DNA of 64,000 nt from Phenylobacterium deserti (GTDB lineage: Bacteria > Pseudomonadota > Alphaproteobacteria > Caulobacterales > Caulobacteraceae), in assembly GCA_943332615.1 (NCBI GenBank), contig CALQQB010000017.1, positions 1 through 64,000 of the forward strand. Direction: 5' to 3'. A model generated the notes under the pieces. It did no database searches. It saw only the letters and a program-made list of their open reading frames with translations, and had not been told where the DNA came from. Both the position numbers and the translations under genes were made by a program. Every line of letters starts with the position of its first letter. The first letter of the stretch is position 1. Positions 1 through 8,364 of this stretch are shown piece after piece.

Positions 1-2018
1 AGGGGCTGGCCGGGGCGCTTCGGACTCCATTGCTGGATATCCTGGCCGTTGCGGCGGCATCGCCGGAAGCCGCTGCCACTGAAAGCCAACCGAGGATAGA
101 TCCCGCCGCGCCGCGCGCCTTGGCGGCCGCTGAGGAGACCCAGGCTCGCGTCGCGACGGATCGCGCCCGGCTGGACGCCGCCCTTGATGGCCAGAATCTC
201 GCAGGCGCCTCGCCGCTGTTGCGCCGCGCCCTGGCGGTGGACCGGGCGTGGCTGGCCGCGACTTTGGAACGTCGCGCCGCCGACCCCGCCTTTGCGCCGG
301 CACTGGCGGAGCAGCTTTCCTTCGACCTGCTGTTCGACCTGGCCCAGCCCTGGCTGTCCGAGGCGCAGGCGCGGCTGGTGCTGGTGGCGGCGCCCCCGGT
401 GGCGGGCGGTCCGGCGACGATGGGCGCCTTCTGGGCGGAGGTGCTTGCCGCGCTGTGGCGCGCACCAGGCGGGGCCCCGGGGACCCTGCTTCGCCGCCTC
501 TTGCACACCCCCGACCCGACCGACCGGGAGGCCCGCGCCTGCGCGGTTCGCGCCGCCGGCGGATATATTCGCGACGAGATCGGGGTCGCCTTCCAGTCGC
601 CGCCGACGGAGGCCATGCCGTCGCTTGCCGCCTGGCGAGGGCGCCTGCCAGCGCGGCCGAGCCCGGCGACCGCCCGCGCGATCGCCGCCCTCCTGACGCC
701 GCCCGTCGCGGGCCTGCGACAGCTGGCCGGTTTCCCGGAGGTCGAGCGACGTGACCTGGTGTTGCGCCTGCGCCCGGTGGATGCCGCTGCCGCCCTGGGC
801 ACGATCGATGTTCTGACCGAGGCCGCCCGCGCCGTCTCCCTCACCGAGCCGGCGGAAACCTGGACGACGTTCAATTGGCGGGCGCTGTTGCGCGAGCTGT
901 TCGAGGAAGGCCGAAGCTTCGAACTCTCCGGTTTCGCGGTCCGGTGGTTCGAAGCCTGGGCGGCGTCAGTCTCGAACGTCTCCGTGACCCAGGCGCGCCG
1001 CCGGCTCGCCCTGGCCCTGGAGTCGGCCCGGATCCGCGCGGCGCTGGAGGATCCGGAGGGCCCGCGCTCAGGTGGTTCCCCGGGCGCTGGCGCCGCCCCC
1101 GCCCCGGCGACCCTGCCGCCAGCCGTGTCAGGCCGCCAGGTCGGGCAGGAGCCGGAGGCGGGCCACAGGGCGGGCGGTTCCGCCGATCTCTTGTCGAACG
1201 CCCAGCGCGCCGGGCGCCCGGACGGCCAGACCTCGGATCGTCCCGCCGCGTCGCCATCTGGGCGGGGCGCCATGACGCCGGCGATGTCGTCACGAGGTGA
1301 TCGTTCATCGGCAGGAGAGGCCGAAGCGGGGGCGCCGAAGGCAGATACATCCGAGGATCGCGAGGGCGCCGGTGGCGCGGCGCTGACCGATCCGCCTGCG
1401 CCCGCCGCCGGCGCGCGTCCGGACCCGGCGGACCTCGCCGCCGCCCTTCGCGTGCCGGAGCCGGCGCGGGCCGAGGCGAGCCCTGGCGATCCGGACCAGG
1501 AGCCCGTCCGCGACAGCACACTCTATGTCTCCAATGCCGGCCTCGTGCTGGCGGGCCCGTACATCCCGATGCTGCTGAGCCGCCTAGAACTGACCCGCGA
1601 CGGGCGGTTCGTCGATGACGCGGCGCGGGAGCGGGCGGTCCATCTGCTGCAGTTCCTGGTGGACGGCGAGACTGAGCCGGCGGCCGAGGCCCGGCTGAGC
1701 CTCAACAAACTGGTCTGCGGTCTGGATTTCCTGACGCCGATCGGCCGTGATTTCCAGATCCGCGAGCCCGAGCAGGCGATGATCGAAAGCCTGCTGCGCA
1801 CCGTGATCCAGCGCTGGGTGGCGCTGGGGCGCACCTCGGTCGGTGGCCTGCGCGAGACCTTCCTGCAGCGGCAGGGCGCGCTGACCCAGGAGGACGAGGC
1901 CTGGCGGCTGGTGGTCGAGCCGCGCGCCTTCGACATGCTGCTGGACCGGATTCCCTGGGGCTACGGAACCCTGAAACTGCCTTGGATGGCGCAGGTGCTG
2001 CATGTGGACTGGCGCTGA
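1..2018 (+). CDS. eCIS tape-measure/cap-type protein (CIS_TMP family), 5' end outside window
   Basis: The reading frame is open to the left edge of the window, so the true start lies upstream. The C-terminal part (about nt 1525-1740) carries the signature of the contractile injection system tape measure family: VSNAGLVLAGPYIPMLLSRL, then ERAVHLLQFLVDGE, then LNKLVCGLDF. The middle (about nt 1070-1500) is low-complexity and rich in Ala, Pro and Gly, likely a flexible linker. In eCIS loci this family (Afp14-like) sits just before the AAA+ ATPase, as here, where the next gene starts 17 nt before this one stops. The role, setting tube length or capping the particle, is inferred from the family. 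Confidence 0.8.
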   Translation, partial: GLAGALRTPLLDILAVAAASPEAAATESQPRIDPAAPRALAAAEETQARVATDRARLDAALDGQNLAGASPLLRRALAVDRAWLAATLERRAADPAFAPALAEQLSFDLLFDLAQPWLSEAQARLVLVAAPPVAGGPATMGAFWAEVLAALWRAPGGAPGTLLRRLLHTPDPTDREARACAVRAAGGYIRDEIGVAFQSPPTEAMPSLAAWRGRLPARPSPATARAIAALLTPPVAGLRQLAGFPEVERRDLVLRLRPVDAAAALGTIDVLTEAARAVSLTEPAETWTTFNWRALLRELFEEGRSFELSGFAVRWFEAWAASVSNVSVTQARRRLALALESARIRAALEDPEGPRSGGSPGAGAAPAPATLPPAVSGRQVGQEPEAGHRAGGSADLLSNAQRAGRPDGQTSDRPAASPSGRGAMTPAMSSRGDRSSAGEAEAGAPKADTSEDREGAGGAALTDPPAPAAGARPDPADLAAALRVPEPARAEASPGDPDQEPVRDSTLYVSNAGLVLAGPYIPMLLSRLELTRDGRFVDDAARERAVHLLQFLVDGETEPAAEARLSLNKLVCGLDFLTPIGRDFQIREPEQAMIESLLRTVIQRWVALGRTSVGGLRETFLQRQGALTQEDEAWRLVVEPRAFDMLLDRIPWGYGTLKLPWMAQVLHVDWR

Positions 2019-3381
2019 AGCGGGCGATGGCCCGACCGCCGCCGGGGCCGCCAACGCGCGCGCCCTGGAACGCCACCTCGCCTGGCTTGGCGAGGTGCTG
2101 CAGGCGCGCCTGGCGACCCACTTTGGTCAGCCGGGGGCGCACGCCCAGCCGCGCGATATTCCTCCGCCAGGCCTGGAGGGCGACAATTCCGAACTGGCCC
2201 AGGTGATCCGCGAGAACGAGCTCGGCTGGTCGGCGCGCCTGGTGCTGTCCCTGGCCCTCGCGCCGCACGTGCAGCCGCAGCTGCTCGACCCGCTGTTCAT
2301 GCGCAACGCCAACATCGACCGGGGCTTTACCGAGTTCGGCGGTTGGAAGGGAAAGGCCCACACCGGCTTCCTGCCCACCGGCGAGACCGCGGCCTTCCTC
2401 GTGGCCGGGGACGATGTGCAGGCCCGCGCGGTGGTGCGCCGCCTGTTCGACGACGACCACGCCTTCGCCCGCAAGACCCTGCTGCACCTGGAGCATGACG
2501 CCCCGGGCGAACCGTTCTTCTCGGGCGCGCTGATGCTGACTTCCGAGGCCCTGGCCCGGCTGACCACCGGCGAACGGCACAAGCCCGACTTCAGCGCCGC
2601 CTTCCCCGCCAAGCTGCTGAAGACCCGCCTCGACTGGAGCGACCTGGTGCTGGGCGCCGAGGTCAGGGGTGAGATCGAGACGATCCTGGGCTGGATCCGC
2701 CACGGCCACACGATCCTGGAGACCTGGGGCCTCAGCCGCACCCTGCAGCCGGGCTACCGCAGTCTGTTCTTCGGCCCTCCCGGCACCGGCAAGACCCTGA
2801 CCGCCACCCTGATCGGCCAGGCGGCGCAGGCCGACGTCTACCGCATCGACCTGTCGATGGTGGTGTCCAAGTACATCGGCGAGACCGAGAAGAACCTGGC
2901 CCGGGTGTTCGACCAGGCGGCCCACCGCAACTGGATCCTGTTCTTCGACGAGGCCGACGCCCTGTTCGGTAAACGGACCTCGACCTCCAGTTCCAATGAC
3001 CGTTACGCCAACCAGGAGGTTTCCTACCTGTTGCAGAGGGTCGAATCCTTCCCCGGCAACGTGATCCTGGCGACCAATCTAAAGGGCAATATCGACGAGG
3101 CCTTCGCGCGGCGCTTCCAGTCGCTGGTGCACTTTCCGATGCCGGATCCCGAGCAGCGTGCGTCGCTGTGGACCGGCATGCTGCGCCACGCGCCGCGCCT
3201 GGCCGACGACGTGGATATCAAGGCGCTGGCTCAGAAGTACGAGTTGTCCGGTGGGGCGATCGCCAATGTCGTGCGTTTCGGGGCCATCAGCGCCCTGCAG
3301 CGGGGCCACGAGGCCATCCAGTCGGCCGACCTCGTCCAGGGCGTCATCAAGGAACTGCGCAAGGAGGGCCGTACGGCATGA
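2002..3381 (+). CDS. AAA+ ATPase of the eCIS locus (Afp15-like)
   Basis: 459 aa. The N-terminal half (about 1-230) resembles the helper domain of eCIS ATPases. The AAA+ core follows: Walker A GPPGTGKT (258-265), Walker B ILFFDE (312-317), and FARRFQ late in the core as the arginine-finger region. The ATG at 2002 overlaps the upstream tape-measure gene by 17 nt and has AGGTG a few bases before it. The stop codon is part of an ATGA overlap with the next gene, so three genes are probably co-translated. ATPases of this type are core members of eCIS clusters, where they are thought to assist assembly. Other AAA+ families are possible, but the neighbour fits eCIS best. Confidence 0.88.
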   Translation: MWTGAEAGDGPTAAGAANARALERHLAWLGEVLQARLATHFGQPGAHAQPRDIPPPGLEGDNSELAQVIRENELGWSARLVLSLALAPHVQPQLLDPLFMRNANIDRGFTEFGGWKGKAHTGFLPTGETAAFLVAGDDVQARAVVRRLFDDDHAFARKTLLHLEHDAPGEPFFSGALMLTSEALARLTTGERHKPDFSAAFPAKLLKTRLDWSDLVLGAEVRGEIETILGWIRHGHTILETWGLSRTLQPGYRSLFFGPPGTGKTLTATLIGQAAQADVYRIDLSMVVSKYIGETEKNLARVFDQAAHRNWILFFDEADALFGKRTSTSSSNDRYANQEVSYLLQRVESFPGNVILATNLKGNIDEAFARRFQSLVHFPMPDPEQRASLWTGMLRHAPRLADDVDIKALAQKYELSGGAIANVVRFGAISALQRGHEAIQSADLVQGVIKELRKEGRTA

Positions 3382-5834
3382 CCGGGGGACCATACCTGGC
3401 ATCGGAGCCGCATCGCCGCCGGCGCCGCGGCGTTCTCGTCGTCGCCGGCCTCGCGGCATTGGGGGTACTGGCCGGCCAGTACCCCGCCTCCGGGCAAGCG
3501 CCCGCCAGGGGCGAGGCGGCCCGCGCTTGCGCGAACCTGGACAGCGAATTGCGGGACAGTTGCGCGAACCAGCCGCTCGACGCCTTCCGCGATAAGACGT
3601 CGCCGCCCGCGGAGCCGGCCACGGATCCGCTGCGGGCTGTGGGGCGACTGGCCCCGCTGAGCAATGCCCGAGTCGGCCAGGACTATCCGCCGGCGGCCCT
3701 CGTCATGGGTGGCGCGCGGCCTTACACCGTCCGCACATACGGCCTACCGGCGAGCCTGCAGGTGAGCGATGCGGGTTTCCTCCGTGGCCAGCCCACCGCC
3801 CGCGACGTCGGCGACTACCCCTTTGGCTTGGCCGTGAGGGACGCCTCGGGCCAGGAGATCCGGCTGTACTACCAGCTGCGGGTGCTCGGCGGGGGCGGTG
3901 GGACCGTTCGCCGGCGTGAACTGGCCGCGCCGGGGCCCGCGCCGTCGCCGATGAGGGTGCCCGACACCCGTGCCGAGCCGGCCTACATCGACGGTCGCAT
4001 GACGGTCTATGTGCTGCGAAACGCGGATCTCCTGCCGCCCAAGCCGCTGCCGCCCTCCGCCGGCGCAGCGGTAGCCAAGTCCTTGGCCAAGGTGGATGTT
4101 CCGCCACCCCCCCCACCGCCACCGCCCCCGGACGTCATCCGCTCGGCGTCGGGCAAGGTGACGATCATCCTGCCGCTGGATACCCCACAGTCAGCCGCCT
4201 ACCCGTTCGATCTGGCGATCCGAGCGAAGAACATGGTCAATGTGGAGTATCCGTCTCGCGATCTCTTCGAGCGCGCCCTGGCCGCCGGCTACGCGCCCGA
4301 GCGCCTCAGCCAAACCCAGCTGGAGAAGATCGCCAACGCCGCCATAGAGTATCGCGACTATGCCCGCGCGCCGAAGCTGAACTGGGCGCCGGAGGCTGGC
4401 TGCGGCTGCGCGGTGCCGGTGGGCCAGCAGGCCAAGACGGTCTACGGCTTCTTCCCCTTCTGGCGCTCGGAGGATCCGCCGCCATCGATCGTGTTCAGCC
4501 AGGTGAGCCGCATCGGCTTCCTGGGGGTGCAACTCGACAAGGACGGGTCCTGGACCCAGCCTTCCGGTTCCTCAGGGGGCGCCGACCTGTGGTGGCGTCA
4601 GACCAGCACCTTTGCCCGCGCGGCCCAGGCGCATGGCGCACGCCTCGACCTGGTCCTGCAGCGCAGCGACTGGGGATTCCTTACGGGGATGGACGCCGTG
4701 CAACGGACCGCGCTCTACGAGTCGGCCGCGCGCACAGCTGTGGGGCTGGCCGACACCCGCCTGCGCAACCGTGGCGCCGGCGCCCTGCTGCTGCCGTTCT
4801 GGAAGGAGCCCAGGCACGTCTTCGACGGCATCACCGTCATGTTCGACTACCCGACCGGGGCAAGCGCCGACGAACTCGACGCCTATATCCATTTCCACGA
4901 CGGCTTTATCCGCCAGCTGATCCGGGAGATGCAGGCGACGAAGCGGGACTATGTGCTCAACATCGTTGCGCCCGATCCGCTGGGTGCGACCACGACGGCC
5001 CAGGGGATGGGCGGCGCGGCGATGAGCGAGGCGTCGATCTGGCGCGCGTTCCTGTCCTACAAGCGCATGGCCGAGCCGCAGCGGTTCCACCGCGCGGCGC
5101 CGCCCGCGGACAAGGCCCGCTTCATCGGCCGCACGCGGATCCGGGTGAACCTGCTGGCGCCCCTGCGGGAACCGACCGGCACCAGCAAGAAGGCGCTCCG
5201 GGCCAGTATCGACGGGCTCACCGACGTGCGCGGCTACAACCGCGTCGCCGTGCTGCAGAGCATCCTGCCGATCCTCTACCTTCCCGGCGGCGAAGGGCCA
5301 TTCGAGGAAACGCCGCCCGGCCTCAAAGCCAAGCCGAAGCCGAAGGGCAAGCCGGTGGTGCGGACCAAGGCGGAGAAGACCCAGCTCGACGACGACATCA
5401 TCTACTTCAAGCAGAACTTCGGCGGCGTAGCCCTGTGGCCGGCGCCGGTCCAGAAGGTCGGGATCGCCGATGAGGTCTATGACGACCTGCAGCGCATCTT
5501 CTACCAGACCGACTCCGGCCCACTGGCCGCGGTCACCTCAAAGGTGATCTGCAGCCTGGCCCTGCGGCTGTTGTGGCAGGTGCTGGTGCTGGTCACCTTC
5601 GTGGCCGCGCTGGCCTATGTGGTCTGGGGTCAGGGCAGTGGGCGGGCGAAGATCTACCGGCGCGGCGTGTTCGCCCTGAGCGTGGCGCTGTTTGGCCTGA
5701 GCTTCTTCCTGCTCACGGTCGATCCGGCGCTGGCCGAGGTGAGTCGCAGCAATATCCCGCTGTTCGGCCTGGTCGCGGTGGCGTTGGGCGGGGCCAGCTG
5801 GCGCGCCGCCAAGCCGAAGATTCCAAGGCCGTAG
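3378..5834 (+). CDS. Membrane-anchored protein with Ig-like and degenerate GH18 (chitinase-like) domains, eCIS-linked
   Basis: 818 aa from the ATG in the ATGA overlap with the AAA+ gene. Visible order: basic N-terminus (RRRRR) and a hydrophobic signal/anchor (about 15-35); a putative Ig (He_PIG-like) segment (about 85-170) with LPASLQVSDAGFLRGQPTARD; a run of ten prolines (about 241-252); a GH18-like region starting near 353 (VYGFFPFW); and three hydrophobic segments near the C-terminus (about 723-750, 758-785, 787-803). The strand-4 motif of GH18 enzymes, DGIDxDxE, reads DGITVMFD at 483-490, so the catalytic Glu and an Asp are replaced. It is probably a sugar-binding or structural pseudoenzyme rather than a chitinase. 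Coupling to the ATPase suggests a role in the injection system, perhaps membrane or wall anchoring; this is inference. Confidence 0.72.
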   Translation: MTGGPYLASEPHRRRRRGVLVVAGLAALGVLAGQYPASGQAPARGEAARACANLDSELRDSCANQPLDAFRDKTSPPAEPATDPLRAVGRLAPLSNARVGQDYPPAALVMGGARPYTVRTYGLPASLQVSDAGFLRGQPTARDVGDYPFGLAVRDASGQEIRLYYQLRVLGGGGGTVRRRELAAPGPAPSPMRVPDTRAEPAYIDGRMTVYVLRNADLLPPKPLPPSAGAAVAKSLAKVDVPPPPPPPPPPDVIRSASGKVTIILPLDTPQSAAYPFDLAIRAKNMVNVEYPSRDLFERALAAGYAPERLSQTQLEKIANAAIEYRDYARAPKLNWAPEAGCGCAVPVGQQAKTVYGFFPFWRSEDPPPSIVFSQVSRIGFLGVQLDKDGSWTQPSGSSGGADLWWRQTSTFARAAQAHGARLDLVLQRSDWGFLTGMDAVQRTALYESAARTAVGLADTRLRNRGAGALLLPFWKEPRHVFDGITVMFDYPTGASADELDAYIHFHDGFIRQLIREMQATKRDYVLNIVAPDPLGATTTAQGMGGAAMSEASIWRAFLSYKRMAEPQRFHRAAPPADKARFIGRTRIRVNLLAPLREPTGTSKKALRASIDGLTDVRGYNRVAVLQSILPILYLPGGEGPFEETPPGLKAKPKPKGKPVVRTKAEKTQLDDDIIYFKQNFGGVALWPAPVQKVGIADEVYDDLQRIFYQTDSGPLAAVTSKVICSLALRLLWQVLVLVTFVAALAYVVWGQGSGRAKIYRRGVFALSVALFGLSFFLLTVDPALAEVSRSNIPLFGLVAVALGGASWRAAKPKIPRP

Positions 5835-5837
5835 CCG

Positions 5838-7505
5838 CTATTCCTCCGGCTTCTTCTTGTCCTTCTTGCCAAAGGGCAGGGGGATCTTGGGCGCCTTCGG
5901 GGGCGTAATGCCGACGATCTTTCTGATCGGCTTGCCGTTCTCCAAGGTCGGCACGGCGGCGTGCATGATCCAATAGAGGGCGTGCTGGTCCAGGGTCCCG
6001 TGGAACCACTGCGAACCCGGGCCGCGCGCATAGACCGGAACATCCTCGCCGCCGTTGGCCGCCACCGGCAGCGCTATCGCAAAGGGCTGCTGATAGGTGG
6101 CGGCGCTGTTGTTGTTGGACGGCGGCGGCGCCTTCCAGAGCTGCGCGGCCGGGGGCGGCTTCGAGGGTGCGTTCGGAGGGCCGTTGCCGTAGGCCAGGGT
6201 CGCGTAGGCGTCGCCCTTGGCGTCAGGCAGCGGCGTTTGGGTCGAGCTTGCGGCCGCGCCGAGGATCGGGCTGGCCCGCGCCGGGGCGCCGCCGATGGTC
6301 AGGGTCGAGCCGTGGCTGGCGGTGACGACGATCAGGGTGTCCGTGTCGCCGACCAGCTTCTCCGCCGCCGCCACGGCGTTTGACAGCTCCACCGCGTCGT
6401 TCAGCGCCAGGTAGGCGTTGGCCTTGTCGTGCCCGCGGCCGATGCCGGCCGCCACTACCACCAGAACGTAGCCGTTCTTGTTGCGCCTCAGCCCCTGGAT
6501 CGCGGCGACCGTCATCTCGGTCAGGCTGGGCTCGTCCTCGCCGTTCGTCAGGCGCAGGGCTTCGAATTCCATGTGGTCGGGCGCGAACAGGCCCAGGACG
6601 GGACCGTCCAGCGACTTCCAGCGCAGGCCCCGCAGCATGCTGCCGGAGTGGACGTACGTGCGGCCCGCGGTGCGCTTGACCCAGGCATCGATCAGATCGC
6701 CCGGCGCGCGCCTGACCCCGGCCTTCGCGCTCCCCGGCCGCTCCGGCAGGGGAAACGGGATGAAGGCCATGCGCCCCCCGCCGAACACCACGTCCAGCGG
6801 GCCCTTGTGGTTGAACTGAGTGAGTTGCCGGGCAATGTCGATGCAGCCCTCCGCGACCGCCGAATCTGGGACATTGGCGTCGATTTCCCAGTTGGGACTG
6901 CTGGCGTGGGCGTAGGCGACGGCCGCCGAGGCGTGGGTAATGCGCGCGGTGGTCACCAGGCCCGCGGCCATCCCCGCGTCCTTGGCCTGCTCGAGGATGG
7001 TGGGCTCCTGGTGGCCAAGGGCGTTCTTGCAGTCACCCTGCAGCGGAATCTGGTCCAGGGCCACGGAGGACCCGCGGGTCTTCAGGCCGGTCAGCAGCGC
7101 CGTCATCGAACCCGCCGACTGCGGGGTCTGCAGATCGAAATTGTAGGTCTTGGCGAGCGCCGTGGAGGGGAAGGTCTCGAACGAGAGTTCGGTCTCCTCG
7201 CCGGTCACCCCGGCCTTCTGCCCAGCCAGGATCCGCGCGGCGGTCACCGTCGAGACGCCCATCCCGTCACCGACGAACAGGATCAGGTTCTTGGCCTTGG
7301 TGCGCGAGGTCACGCCCTTTTGGGCGTGTTTGGCGATCGCCTTGCCGTTCTTGCGCCAGAACTCCGGGGTTTCCTTGCGTTGGGTCTGCTGCGCAGTGAT
7401 CGGCGCGTCCGGCGGCGGCCTCTCGTCCCCCTTGCCAAGCTTGAGCGGGTTCAGCGCGCAGCCGCCAAGGGCCGCCGCGCACGCCAGGGCGATCAGCTTT
7501 TTCAC
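5838..7505 (-). CDS. Alkaline-phosphatase-like lipoprotein, probably catalytically impaired
   Basis: 555 aa from the third of three consecutive GTG codons, which has GAGAGG at good spacing and gives a clean lipoprotein signal (MKKLIALACAAALGGC, Cys16). The PhoA fold is recognisable: DGMG (Asp80), the nucleophile region PQSAGSMTALLTG (Ser130), ITHASAAVAYAH, and ANAYLALNDAVELSNAV. However, the segment that normally reads EGGRIDHxHH is VAAGIGRGHD (351-360), and TADH is TASH (395-398). The usual Glu, Asp, one His and a second Asp of the metal sites are therefore changed. The protein is full length. Its stop lies 3 bp past the convergent eCIS gene and its 5' end is divergent from the DUF4157 gene. 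Function unknown; a binding or vestigial phosphatase role is possible. Confidence 0.75.
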   Translation of the reverse strand: MKKLIALACAAALGGCALNPLKLGKGDERPPPDAPITAQQTQRKETPEFWRKNGKAIAKHAQKGVTSRTKAKNLILFVGDGMGVSTVTAARILAGQKAGVTGEETELSFETFPSTALAKTYNFDLQTPQSAGSMTALLTGLKTRGSSVALDQIPLQGDCKNALGHQEPTILEQAKDAGMAAGLVTTARITHASAAVAYAHASSPNWEIDANVPDSAVAEGCIDIARQLTQFNHKGPLDVVFGGGRMAFIPFPLPERPGSAKAGVRRAPGDLIDAWVKRTAGRTYVHSGSMLRGLRWKSLDGPVLGLFAPDHMEFEALRLTNGEDEPSLTEMTVAAIQGLRRNKNGYVLVVVAAGIGRGHDKANAYLALNDAVELSNAVAAAEKLVGDTDTLIVVTASHGSTLTIGGAPARASPILGAAASSTQTPLPDAKGDAYATLAYGNGPPNAPSKPPPAAQLWKAPPPSNNNSAATYQQPFAIALPVAANGGEDVPVYARGPGSQWFHGTLDQHALYWIMHAAVPTLENGKPIRKIVGITPPKAPKIPLPFGKKDKKKPEE

Positions 7506-7562
7506 CACCACGCCTCTCAAGAATTCAGCTCTGCCGTGAACCGTGCTAAACTTACATTCGGT

Positions 7563-7590
7563 GGTCACGGCGAAGAATACAACCGTGACC
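7563..7590. promoter_or_regulatory. Inverted repeat before the DUF4157 gene
   Basis: GGTCACGG (7563-7570) and CCGTGACC (7583-7590) form a perfect 8-bp inverted repeat with a 12-nt spacer. It ends 7 nt before the GGAGG ribosome binding site of the gene at 7609, in the 103-bp divergent gap to the phosphatase-like gene. It could be an operator or an mRNA hairpin that affects ribosome access; the sequence does not decide which. Confidence 0.4.
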
Positions 7591-7608
7591 AAGCTTGGAG
7601 GACAAGGC

Positions 7609-8355
7609 ATGGATCGGGCGGATCGCATGACTGTGGGCCCACAACCCCGGCGGACCCCCGACACACCCCAGGCGCGAACGTCCGGGGCCGCGGTCATGCC
7701 CGACCTGAGGCCTCAGGCGGCGGCGCAGCGGGCCCTGATGCAGAGTGCTCAGGCGGGCCCGACGATGGTTGCCCAGCGACGTTCCCTGCAGGCCGCCTTC
7801 GGCCCCGCCGCCCAGTTCAAGGACGATCCGGTGGCCCAGCGCGCCGGCCCGGAAGACGAGCTTCAGATGAAGGCCGCGCCGGGCGTTGCGCAGCTCGCGG
7901 GGCCCGAGGACGAACTTCAGATGAAGGGGGCTCCGGGCGTGACCCAGCTTGAGGGCGCCGAGGACGAGCGTCAGATGAAGGTCGCTCAGCTCGAGGAAAT
8001 CCCCGGCGCGCGCCGCAACGACACTGGTATGCCCGATAGCCTAAAGTCTGGCATCGAGTCGCTGTCGGGCGTTTCGATGGACGGGGTTCAGGTCCACTAC
8101 AACTCCTCTCAGCCGGCCCAGCTCAATGCGCTGGCCTACGCCCAGGGTCGGGATATCCACGTGGGGCCCGGCCAGGAACAGCACCTGCCGCACGAGGCGT
8201 GGCATGTGGTTCAGCAGGCCCAGGGGCGCGTGCAGCCCACTACTCAGATGAAGGGCGGGACGCCGGTGAACACCGACCCCGCCCTGGAGGCCGAGGCGGA
8301 CCGGATGGGCGCCCAGGCCGCTCGCGGCGCGCCCGCGCAGCTCCGGGCGCGATAG
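7609..8355 (+). CDS. DUF4157 protein with HExxH zinc motif, candidate eCIS cargo
   Basis: 248 aa; the ATG at 7609 follows TTGGAGGACAAGGC. The N-terminal third is disordered, rich in Ala, Gln and Pro. Residues 80-124 hold two full and one partial copies of an 18-residue repeat containing EDELQMK. The C-terminal DUF4157 domain has GVSMDGVQVHYNSSQPAQL, then AYAQGRDIHVGPGQ, then HEAWHVVQQAQG, where HEAWH is a zinc-metallopeptidase-like HExxH. It ends with ALEAEADRMG, which may supply a downstream Glu. DUF4157 proteins are strongly linked to eCIS loci, as leaders or toxins, and this one lies 1.8 kb beyond the eCIS genes. There is no obvious signal peptide, as expected for cargo loaded into a tube. 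Toxic activity is not shown. Confidence 0.8.
   Translation: MDRADRMTVGPQPRRTPDTPQARTSGAAVMPDLRPQAAAQRALMQSAQAGPTMVAQRRSLQAAFGPAAQFKDDPVAQRAGPEDELQMKAAPGVAQLAGPEDELQMKGAPGVTQLEGAEDERQMKVAQLEEIPGARRNDTGMPDSLKSGIESLSGVSMDGVQVHYNSSQPAQLNALAYAQGRDIHVGPGQEQHLPHEAWHVVQQAQGRVQPTTQMKGGTPVNTDPALEAEADRMGAQAARGAPAQLRAR
7846..7980 (+). repeat. Tandem 54-bp coding repeats in the DUF4157 protein
   Basis: In-frame units start at 7846, 7900 and 7954 (the last truncated at about 27 nt). Each encodes G-(P/A)-E-D-E-(L/R)-Q-M-K, and the full units continue (A/G)APGV(A/T)QL. Copies are similar but not identical at DNA level, so the duplication is not very recent. QMK also recurs once near the C-terminus of the protein. 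Confidence 0.8.
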
Positions 8356-8364
8356 TCCGCCGCG

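Noticed and set aside
871-1521. 216-aa frame on the minus strand within the tape-measure gene
   Set aside because: Arg/Pro-rich, no recognisable motifs, inside the low-complexity linker of the real gene; a shadow of high GC content.
1702-2925. 407-aa minus-strand frame across the tape-measure and ATPase genes
   Set aside because: Antisense to clear Walker A and Walker B coding sequence, composition of a shadow frame, no ribosome site.
6429-7952. 507-aa plus-strand frame over the phosphatase-like gene
   Set aside because: It runs antisense through a full-length PhoA-like protein with lipobox and has His/Arg/Gly-biased shadow composition.
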